Under the pieces are notes generated by a model, which worked only from the letters and a program-made list of their open reading frames with translations, searched no databases and was not told where the DNA came from. A stretch of DNA of 64,000 nucleotides, taken from assembly GCA_965262705.1 (NCBI GenBank), contig OZ253556.1:2254060-2318059 (forward strand), written 5' to 3'. Shown here piece after piece: positions 52,033-58,868 of this stretch. The position numbers and the translations under genes are program-made. This stretch comes from UJ101 sp965262705 (lineage in GTDB: Bacteria; Bacteroidota; Bacteroidia; Flavobacteriales; UJ101). Each line of letters begins with the position of its first letter. The stretch's first letter is position 1.

Positions 52033-53264
52033 TAATTGCGTTCAGAAACTAATTTAGCAATATTAATAATCGTTTCGGTAGCTTTAACCATAGATTCAAC
52101 CGGAACATACTCATAGCGCCCGTGAAAGTTATGCCCTCCTGCAAAGATATTAGGGCAAGGCAGTCCCATAAAAGATAAACGTGCGCCATCTGTTCCTCCT
52201 CTAATTGCTTTAATATCAGGCGTAACACCGGTCATTTTAATAGCCTCTTCAGCTATTTTTACAATGTGCATTACAGGTTCTATTTTCTCACGCATATTAT
52301 AATACTGGTCTTTTATGTCCACCTTGATCAACTCCTTTTTATATTCAGCATTAAGTTCCTTTGCAATATTCTGAAATTGTCGCTTTCTATTCTCAAATTG
52401 CTTTCGATCATGATCTCTAATAATATATTCCAGGATAGATTCTTCAACTGATGCATCTATTTTCATTAAATGAAAAAACCCTTCATATCCTTCCGTTTGT
52501 TCCGGAACTTCATTGGCAGGTAATTCATTAGCAAAACGCCGTGCAAGGGTACCTGAATTAATCATCTTTTCCTTAGCCGATCCCGGATGAACCATTTTAC
52601 CTTTAATAATCACTTTAGCGTATGCCGCATTAAAATTTTCATACTCTAATTCCCCTACCTGACTACCGTCCATCGTATAAGCCCATTGCGCACCAAATTT
52701 TTCTACATCAAATAATTCAGCACCAAGCCCAACTTCCTCATCCGGTGTAAAGCAAATACGAATTTTCCCATGCTTGATTTCAGGATGCGCTATAAGATGT
52801 TCCATTGCTGTTACAATTTCAGCAATGCCCGCCTTATCGTCTGCTCCGAGTAACGTAGTCCCATCCGTAGTAATGAGGGTTTGTCCCTTATATTGTTTTA
52901 TCTCAGGAAATTCATTTGCGCTTAATACAATATTTTCTTCCCCATTTAAAATAAGGTCGTCTCCGTTATAATTTTCCCAGATTTTGGGTTTTACATTTTC
53001 TCCTGTAAAATCAGGAGAAGTATCCATATGCGCAACAAAGCCAACCGTTGGAACTTCTTTTTCTATATTTGAAGGAAGTGTTGCCATTACGTAAGCATGT
53101 TTATCTACAGATACTTCTGATAAACCAATATTTATCAATTCCTCTTTTAAATAATTTGCTAACTCAAACTGGCGTTCAGTACTCGGAATTTTCTCTACAA
53201 ACGCCTTACTTTCTGTATAAAAACTAACATATTTCAAAAAACGACGAGTTATAACCTGCTTCAT
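52032..53264 (-). CDS. pepT: Peptidase T (tripeptide aminopeptidase)
   Basis: Cytoplasmic zinc metallopeptidase of family M20 that releases the N-terminal residue of tripeptides. ATG at 53264 (MKQVITRRFLKYVSF) is preferred over one seven codons upstream, because it matches the family start; 410 residues. Motifs: VGFVAHMDTSPDFTGENV (metal His, Asp), DGTTLLGADDKAGIAEI (bridging Asp), FTPDEEVGLGAELFDVEKFG (catalytic Glu pair), and IRGGTDGARLSFMGLPCPN near the end. The stop codon TAG uses the terminal G of a dispersed element for its third base. Confidence 0.95.
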   Translation of the reverse strand: MKQVITRRFLKYVSFYTESKAFVEKIPSTERQFELANYLKEELINIGLSEVSVDKHAYVMATLPSNIEKEVPTVGFVAHMDTSPDFTGENVKPKIWENYNGDDLILNGEENIVLSANEFPEIKQYKGQTLITTDGTTLLGADDKAGIAEIVTAMEHLIAHPEIKHGKIRICFTPDEEVGLGAELFDVEKFGAQWAYTMDGSQVGELEYENFNAAYAKVIIKGKMVHPGSAKEKMINSGTLARRFANELPANEVPEQTEGYEGFFHLMKIDASVEESILEYIIRDHDRKQFENRKRQFQNIAKELNAEYKKELIKVDIKDQYYNMREKIEPVMHIVKIAEEAIKMTGVTPDIKAIRGGTDGARLSFMGLPCPNIFAGGHNFHGRYEYVPVESMVKATETIINIAKLVSERN

Positions 53265-53377
53265 TTTATAATATTTCGATTGCAAACTTACAATTTAAAA
53301 ACGTAACAGTACTTTGTAAAAAGTCTTTTATTATATTGAGGTCAGTGCAAGTTAAAGATTTCTACTCTTTATTTCTT

Positions 53378-53478
53378 GGGCGTTCCCGCCTAACGGCGGT
53401 CGGGCTATCCGCTACATCTTTTTCTTGGGGCAAAAGGCTGCCCCAAGAAAAAGGATACCGCTGTTATCCCTAACGCTC
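53378..53478 (+). repeat. 100-bp palindromic dispersed repeat, copy C
   Basis: Matches copies A and B: starts GGGCGTTCCCGCCTAACGG, has hairpin arms TTTTTCTTGGGGC and GCCCCAAGAAAAA, ends ATCCCTAACGC. It lies within the 630-base gap between pepT and the DUF2891 gene, which otherwise holds dispersed-element sequence (degenerate piece at about 53310-53640, better copy at 53652-53859) and no gene. Confidence 0.88.
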
Positions 53479-53651
53479 CTCCCGCAAAGCCCGTAATCAA
53501 TAAAAAATAGGGTTGAATATATATACCTTCGAAAGGCTCAGTAACCGCCTGTCGAAGTACTCAGCTACCGAGAATTAGAATCTTCACAACCAAAAGCTTG
53601 CTCTTGCGTTTAATTTTAGCTTATGCTTACTTGCAGTTGTCAAAGTAAATT

Positions 53652-53859
53652 GAGACCGTTGCAGAGCACATAGAAAAGTATGAAAAAGAAAGCATTTAGA
53701 TTCAAACTGCTTCCTTACTTCGACAGGCTCAGTAACCATCTCAAAAAATTAAAATCCTCCACACCCATTAGGTTGCTCCGGGGTTTAATTTTAGCTTACG
53801 CTGACTTGAAACTGAACTGAAAGTCAACGAAGCTAAAGTCAGCGTAAACTAAAGGTCTC
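53652..53859. repeat. MITE-like element, 208-bp copy
   Basis: Left end GAGACCGTTGCAGAGCACAT; right part GAAAGTCAACGAAGCTAAAG ... CTAAAGGTCTC. The flanks AAATT and AAGTT agree in four of five bases. The middle carries CTTCGACAGGCTCAGTAACC and AGGTTGCTCCGGGGTTTAAT. It ends 34 bases before the DUF2891 start codon. Confidence 0.85.
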
Positions 53860-53893
53860 AAGTTTTTTTTTAAATTTGACCCAAACTAACGCT

Positions 53894-54997
53894 ATGAGAA
53901 AAACCCTATTCATTTTATTCTTTCTGTCAAACTTTGTTTATTACGCTTGCAAAAAGGAAAATAAAATTAATAATCAGCAACGAACAGTAAATGTCAATAT
54001 TCAGTTGAATTTACAACAAGCCTATCGTTTGGCAAGTTTACCAATGAAATGTATCCAAAATGAATACCCCAACAAAACCAGTCAGGTTTTGAGCAAAGGT
54101 TCAGACTTAGGAACCCCTCAAAAGCTGCATCCGGCTTTTTATGGCTGCTTTGATTGGCATTCTTCAGTGCACGGTCACTGGTCTTTGGTGAAGTTGTTAA
54201 AAGATTTTCCAGAATTAAAAAATCGTGATTTGATTACGGCAAAACTCAAGCAGAATATTTCAAGCGAAAACATTTTGGTAGAAATAGCTTATTTCCGTCG
54301 TAAACAGGCACATTCTTATGAGCGGATGTATGGCTGGGCATGGCTCTTGAAATTGCAAAAAGAGTTAGACACCTGGAATTCTGAAGACGGGAGATTATTG
54401 TCTAAAAATCTAAAACCGCTCACAGATTTAATAGTAGATAGGTATATAAAATTCCTCCCTAAGCTAAACTATCCACTGCGTGTAGGAACACATACTAATT
54501 CAGCTTTTGGTATGAGCTTTGCTTATGACTATGCCGTGCATTCAAACAATAAAAAACTAAAGGAAATCATAAAAGAAAATGCGTTACGATTATATTCTAA
54601 AGATCAAAACTGCCCGATTAACTGGGAGCCTGATGGAATGGACTTTCTTTCTCCATGTCTCGAAGAAGCCGATTTAATGGAGCGAATTCTTCCAAAAACT
54701 GAATTTTTAAATTGGCTAAAATACTTTTTACCTGAATTAACTAACAAAAATTACAAAATAGAAGTAGCTAAAGTTTCCGATAGAACAGATGGTCATTTGG
54801 TACATGTAGACGGCTTAAACTTTTCCCGAGCCTGGGTTTTTTACCGTTTAGCAAAGAAGTTTCCAAATGAATATGGGCACTTAAAACAGGTAGGAGATAC
54901 ACATATTGCACACTCACTTCCATCAATAACTGATGGAAGTTATGAAGGCGAACACTGGCTTGCAAGTTTTGCATTGTATGCTTTGTCTGAAAGATAA
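53894..54997 (+). CDS. DUF2891 family lipoprotein
   Basis: A 367-residue protein resembling the DUF2891 family (function unknown, all-helical, glycan-hydrolase-like toroid by appearance). ATG at 53894 gives MRKTLFILFFLSNFVYYAC: a hydrophobic signal ending in a Cys that could be a lipobox; an ATG-like extension six codons upstream would spoil the signal. Conserved family blocks include HPAFYGCFDWHSSVHGHW, YGWAWLLKLQKEL, GTHTNSAFGMSFAYDY, and DFLSPCLEEADLM. His/Asp/Trp-rich motifs suggest an enzyme, but the reaction is unknown. The 5' region is occupied by a mobile element, so its promoter would lie in or beside that element. Confidence 0.82.
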   Translation: MRKTLFILFFLSNFVYYACKKENKINNQQRTVNVNIQLNLQQAYRLASLPMKCIQNEYPNKTSQVLSKGSDLGTPQKLHPAFYGCFDWHSSVHGHWSLVKLLKDFPELKNRDLITAKLKQNISSENILVEIAYFRRKQAHSYERMYGWAWLLKLQKELDTWNSEDGRLLSKNLKPLTDLIVDRYIKFLPKLNYPLRVGTHTNSAFGMSFAYDYAVHSNNKKLKEIIKENALRLYSKDQNCPINWEPDGMDFLSPCLEEADLMERILPKTEFLNWLKYFLPELTNKNYKIEVAKVSDRTDGHLVHVDGLNFSRAWVFYRLAKKFPNEYGHLKQVGDTHIAHSLPSITDGSYEGEHWLASFALYALSER

Positions 54998-55048
54998 AAG
55001 TATCCGGAATGCGTATATTTTAGGCTTTTTTTAGTTTAGAAAAGCGAT

Positions 55049-55125
55049 GAGACCTTTAGCAACTGCAAGTCAGCGAAACTAATACAATGCGACGCCAAGA
55101 ACTACGTTAACACAAGCTAAAGATT
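55049..55125. repeat. Dispersed-element fragment
   Basis: Left end GAGACCTTTAGCAACTGCAA, with GTCAGCGAAACTAATACAAT and CTAAAGATTTCTT at the other side. A decayed short copy between the DUF2891 stop and the stop codon of the truncated transporter gene. Confidence 0.5.
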
Positions 55126-55127
55126 TC

Positions 55128-55427
55128 TTAACGTTCTTCTTTCCCTAACTCAAATCCTTCTGCTATTTCTGCTTCTGAGGATAACTTACGCGCACCTTCT
55201 TCGGCGCCATGTGTGAGACGCTTGAGCGGCTTGATTAATAAAATAATAAGCAATCCGATAATAGCCGTAAATATTGTAATTCCTAAGAAGGTAGAATACT
55301 CTCCAAAAGAAGAAGCACTTTCTCCTAGCAGCCCAGCTACTTTATTGCCTAAACCCGTAGAGGCGAAATAAACTCCCATTATTAAGGAAGCATATTTTTG
55401 GGGAGATAATTTTGTAAAGAAAGACAT
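55128..55427 (-). pseudogene. 3' fragment of a POT-family peptide transporter
   Basis: The 99 residues correspond to the C-terminal fifth of the POT/PTR transporter encoded at 57290-58855: compare MGVYFASTGLGNKVAG with MGIYFASTGLGNKVAG, IKPLKRLTHGAEE with VKPLKRLAHGAEE, and the shared end EGFELGKEER. The coding sequence stops being POT-like exactly at 55427, where an IS end remnant begins, so about 420 residues are missing. It is a second, once complete paralogue, cut down by insertion and deletion, and not expected to work. Confidence 0.9.
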
Positions 55428-55525
55428 AAGACCGTTGCAAGGTAATAAAAGATTAGATGTAAAAGAAGTGGTACTAAGCGGTTATTTTATCTAAAAAGAT
55501 AGTATATTTATGGCATGAAAATATA
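55428..55525 (+). mobile_element. IS left-end remnant
   Basis: 98 bases closely match the left end of the IS at 40355 including AAGACCGTTGCAAGGTAAT, AAAAAGATAGTATATTTATG and the first transposase codons (ATGAAAATATAT), with scattered differences. It then breaks off, two bases before another element end (GAGACCGTTGCAGAAC at 55528). So an old IS copy was inserted in the transporter gene and most of it was later lost. Confidence 0.9.
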
Positions 55526-55563
55526 TTGAGACCGTTGCAGAACACATACTTTACATACATGAA

Positions 55564-56259
55564 CTACTGAATCTTTGATTTTTGTTTTATTTCGGTAGGC
55601 AAATACCCAAAAAATTTTTTGAAAGAGGAGCAAAAATGAGATACGTTTTTGTATCCCAGTTCCCAGGCAATTTCTTGAATCTGCAGTTGTTGTTTGACAA
55701 GTTCATTGGCTTTTAACATTCTTATTTTGATTGCATAATCATGTATCGTGCTATTGAAAAGCAATTTGAATAATTTTTTGAGTTTATTTTCATTTATCCC
55801 TGCCATAAGAGCCAATTGTTTGATTGTGGGCGGAGGAGCAAATTGATTCTCAAGAATCGTTTTAACTTTATATAATTTTTTTCGATCTTCTTCATTAACG
55901 GAAAACTCTGGTATGTCTTTCATGCATCGATAGCTGTATTGTTCTGATTGAGATAAAAAGAGATTCATAATCTTGATCTCCAAGCAGCACCTGAAAAAAT
56001 CACCTTTTCTTGTACAGTTTCGTATATCATTTATAATATTTCTCATTTCGCAGTTTATTGGCAGATACGGATTAAACAAAACAGGTTTATTATCTTGAAT
56101 TTGGGGTTTAGAACTTACTATTATACTCAATTTTTTATTTAAATCTGTGAGTTTATAAAAAAAGTTTTTTGATAAGAAGATAGAAAAAAAATCTAACGCC
56201 TGCTTTGCCATGAAAGTTCTTTTTAAACATTGTCCTGCAAATAAATAACATAGATTATG
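55564..56259 (-). pseudogene. AraC-family regulator, 5'-truncated
   Basis: The first ATG (56211) gives 215 residues with a complete C-terminal AraC DNA-binding domain (about 110-210: TIKQLALMAGINENKLKKLF and IQEIAWELGYKNVSHFCSSF, two helix-turn-helix units). The region before it (LPINCEMRNIINDIRNC) resembles the sensor part of Bacteroidota AraC proteins of about 300 residues. In the same frame, coding-like sequence continues upstream of the ATG (HNLCYLFAGQCLKRTF) as far as 56257, where the 46-bp repeat array begins and brings a stop. So the gene has probably lost roughly its first 80-100 codons. A shortened protein could still bind DNA if expressed. Confidence 0.75.
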
Positions 56260-56442
56260 AACCTCTTCGCCCTATAAGGTGAAACGGCTCTAAGCTATGG
56301 GGAGGAACCTCTTCGCCCTATAAGGTGAAACGGCTCTAAGCTATAGGGAAGAACCTCTTCACCCTATAAGGTGAAACGGCTCTAAGCTATGGGGAGGAAC
56401 CTCTTCACCCTATAAGGTGAAACGGCTCTAAGCTATAGGGAA
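56259..56442. repeat. Four 46-bp tandem palindromic repeats
   Basis: Units start at 56259, 56305, 56351 and 56397, exactly 46 bp apart: GAACCTCTTCRCCCTATAAG, then GTGAAACGGCTCTAAGCTAT, then GGGRAG. Each unit contains TTCACC/GGTGAA arms around CTATAA (in two units TTCGCC), and the last bases (CTATAGGG) can pair with CCCTATA. Units alternate slightly (ATGGGGAG or ATAGGGAA). There are no spacers, so it is not a CRISPR array. It replaces the 5' end of the AraC gene. Confidence 0.93.
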
Positions 56443-56593
56443 GAACATTTAGCTTTGCGGACTTACCGTTCTTGGGCTTTGCATGGTATGGGCTAAAGTG
56501 CTTTTGTAGCTGCAAGTCAGCGCAGGCTAAAGGTCTCGGAAGATTAACATCGGTAATTATCAAGATTTATAAGTATAATAAAAGTAATAAAAT

Positions 56594-56758
56594 GAGACCG
56601 TTGCAAAAAGCACTCTAACAAAAAAATGCAACGCCCGATAAAAATTAAACACCGGAGCAACCTTTTGGGTGTGGAGGATTTTAATTTTTTGAGAAGGAAG
56701 CAGTTTGAAGTTAGATGCTTTCTTTTTCATACTTTTTTATGTGTTCTGCAACGGTCTC
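56594..56758. repeat. MITE-like element, 165-bp intact copy 1
   Basis: Perfect inverted ends GAGACCGTTGCA and TGCAACGGTCTC, flanked by direct repeats TAAAAT (56588-56593 and 56759-56764). Internal order: AAAAAGCACTCTAAC, AACGCCCGATAAAAATTAAA, ACCGGAGCAACCTTTTGGGT, GTGGAGGATTTTAATTTTTT, AAGCAGTTTGAAGTTAGATG, CTTTCTTTTTCATAC. It ends 9 bases before the cupin gene. Confidence 0.95.
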
Positions 56759-56767
56759 TAAAATATA

Positions 56768-57118
56768 ATGATTAAAGATAAAGAAATGCAAACCGGAATA
56801 CTTCATCCAAAAGAGATGACCGCTTATGCAGATAAGAGTATCGTAAGCCGGCAGATCATAAAAAATATTTCAGGCAGCATTATTTTGTTTGCCTTTGACA
56901 AAGGGCAGCAACTCAGCGAACATTCTACTCCTTTTGATGCGGTAGTTCAAGTGATTGAGGGCAGTGCAGAGATTCATATAGAAGGACGGCCGCATCTTTT
57001 AAAAACCGGCGAAATGATCATAATGCCTGCCAACATCCCTCATGCAGTCTTTGCCGTTGAAAGATTTAAAATGCTGCTCACTATGATAAAAGTGAGACCG
57101 TTGCAAAAAGCACTTTAG
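56768..57118 (+). CDS. Small cupin-domain protein bracketed by MITE copies
   Basis: A 116-residue single-domain cupin. The first cupin motif is around SEHSTPFDAVVQVIEGSAEI (two metal-type His/Glu positions partly conserved) and the second is LKTGEMIIMPANIPHAVFAV with a conserved His. Such proteins are often metal-binding isomerases, dioxygenase-like or sensors; the function is unknown. Its last eight codons (VRPLQKAL) and the stop are supplied by the 5' end of the element starting at 57094, and the gene begins nine bases after another copy ends. Its promoter therefore has to lie in or beyond the upstream element. The natural protein probably ended near LLTMIK. Confidence 0.85.
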   Translation: MIKDKEMQTGILHPKEMTAYADKSIVSRQIIKNISGSIILFAFDKGQQLSEHSTPFDAVVQVIEGSAEIHIEGRPHLLKTGEMIIMPANIPHAVFAVERFKMLLTMIKVRPLQKAL

Positions 57119-57258
57119 CAAAAAAATGCAACGCCCGATAAAAATTAAATACCGGAGCAACCTAATGGGTGTGGAGGATTTTCATTTTTTGAGAAGGGCG
57201 CCGTTTGAAGTTAGATGCTTTCTTTTTCATACTTTTTTATGTGTTCTGCAACGGTCTC
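57094..57258. repeat. MITE-like element, 165-bp intact copy 2
   Basis: Same orientation and length as copy 1 at 56594, nearly identical, with perfect ends. Small differences (TTTAGCAAAA, CCTAATGGGT, AGAAGGGCGCCG) show it is not a very recent duplicate of copy 1. It overlaps the last 25 bases of the cupin ORF and lies 31 bases from the transporter stop codon. Confidence 0.95.
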
Positions 57259-57289
57259 TATTTCCTTTTATAAGGATTTAGCAATACAC

Positions 57290-58855
57290 TTAACGTTCTT
57301 CTTTCCCTAGCTCAAATCCTTCTGCTAGTTCTACTTCGGGTGATTTATACTGATTTTCTTCTGCACCGTGCGCTAATCGCTTTAAGGGTTTTACAATAGC
57401 CAATACCAGTAAACCAAATATAATACAGAAAACAGCAATTCCTGTAAATATGGCAAAATCACCATATTCAACACTACTTTCTGCAATAGACCCCGCTACT
57501 TTATTGCCCAGACCTGTACTCGCAAAATAAATCCCCATAAAAAAACTGCCCCAACGAAGCGGTGCTAGTTTTGTGATTAACGAAAGTGAAACGGGCGAAG
57601 CGCATAATTCTCCTAAGGTAGAAAATAAATAAACCATAACTAAAAATATCATAGAAGAAGAACCTTCTGCATCATATTGTCTAGTCGCTGCAGACATAAA
57701 GAAGAAGCCTATTCCCATTATTATGATCCCCACAGCTATTTTAAATATTCCAGAATTTATTTTTTTCCTGTTCTTCCACCAGATCCAAAAATTGCCCACC
57801 ACTGCCGCAAATAATAAAATAAAGAGTGAATTAACTGCTTGAAACCAACTTGCGGGTATTTCATAAGAAAATAGGTGTAAATTGGTCTTTTCTTCAGCAT
57901 AAACATTTAATAAACTACCCGCCTGTTCAAATGCTCCAAAAAAGACAATAACCATAATCAGGGCTAAAAAGATAACTTTTATCCGATCTTTTTCTAACTT
58001 ATTGCCGTCATTATAAACAACAAAACTAATCCCTACTCCCACTGACAATGCCATGACCAGAGCACCATGCTGCCAATCCCCAAATTGTAACCACCAGATA
58101 AGCCCTAACAAAAAAGTTAACGAAAAAGCGATAAGTGAGTTTGTATGTTTGAAAATATCGGTTAATAGATTGATTTGAGGGCTTTGTGTAGTGATTTCAA
58201 CCGGTTTACGTTCTGGAAGTTCTCCGATTCCTTTCAAGTATTTAAGTCCCCACAAAAAGGTGAATTGTCCTAGTATCATACCTATTCCAGCCAAGCCAAA
58301 GCCGTAATGCCAGTTGATTTTTTGCCCTATATATCCTACCAAAATCGGTGCAAGTAAAGCCCCCAGATTAATCCCCATATAAAAGATATAAAACCCCATA
58401 TCTTTTTTATCTTGCTCTCCTTTGTATAGACTTCCAACCATAGTTGAAATATTGGGTTTAAGGCACCCCACGCCTAGAATGATTAATACGATTCCGGTGT
58501 AAAAAGCCCAAGGCACTGTAATTGCAAGGGTTAAGTGCCCTGCGCAAAGTAGCCAGCCGCCAAGAATAACGGTTCTTTTTTGCCCTAGCAATTTATCAGC
58601 AATTAAACCTCCGGGTATAGACATAACGTAAACAAACATAGTGTACCAACCGTAAAGTTCGTAAGCACTTGCATCAGGCCAATCCCAACCTGGATTGTCT
58701 CCCGTACTCCGAGCAATTAGATATAGCACCAGTATAGCCCGCATTCCGTAATAGGAAAAACGCTCCCAAAACTCGGTGAAGAAGAGAACAAAAAGGCCTG
58801 CTGGTTGACCCAAAACACGTTTTTTCATCAAGTCCTTTGAAGTAATATTACTCAT
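57290..58855 (-). CDS. POT-family proton-coupled peptide transporter
   Basis: A 521-residue inner-membrane di/tripeptide importer of the major facilitator superfamily (PTR2/POT). The proton-coupling/substrate motif EFWERFSYYGMRAILVLYL lies at residues 28-46; GGLIADKLLGQKRTVILGG is the loop 2-3 motif; MGFYIFYMGINLGALLAPI and the C-terminal SFFMGIYFASTGLGNKVAGS are also characteristic. About 12-14 membrane helices are evident. It follows the dipeptidyl-peptidase gene by 13 bases, so the enzyme makes dipeptides in the periplasm and this protein imports them. A truncated paralogue lies at 55128-55427. Confidence 0.95.
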   Translation of the reverse strand: MSNITSKDLMKKRVLGQPAGLFVLFFTEFWERFSYYGMRAILVLYLIARSTGDNPGWDWPDASAYELYGWYTMFVYVMSIPGGLIADKLLGQKRTVILGGWLLCAGHLTLAITVPWAFYTGIVLIILGVGCLKPNISTMVGSLYKGEQDKKDMGFYIFYMGINLGALLAPILVGYIGQKINWHYGFGLAGIGMILGQFTFLWGLKYLKGIGELPERKPVEITTQSPQINLLTDIFKHTNSLIAFSLTFLLGLIWWLQFGDWQHGALVMALSVGVGISFVVYNDGNKLEKDRIKVIFLALIMVIVFFGAFEQAGSLLNVYAEEKTNLHLFSYEIPASWFQAVNSLFILLFAAVVGNFWIWWKNRKKINSGIFKIAVGIIIMGIGFFFMSAATRQYDAEGSSSMIFLVMVYLFSTLGELCASPVSLSLITKLAPLRWGSFFMGIYFASTGLGNKVAGSIAESSVEYGDFAIFTGIAVFCIIFGLLVLAIVKPLKRLAHGAEENQYKSPEVELAEGFELGKEER

Positions 58856-58868
58856 TTATATATTAGTG

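Noticed and set aside
54916..54940. Perfect inverted repeat ACTTCCATCA/TGATGGAAGT as a terminator
   Set aside because: It lies inside the DUF2891 coding sequence, encodes residues in frame, and has no T tract. Probably chance or a local DNA structure.
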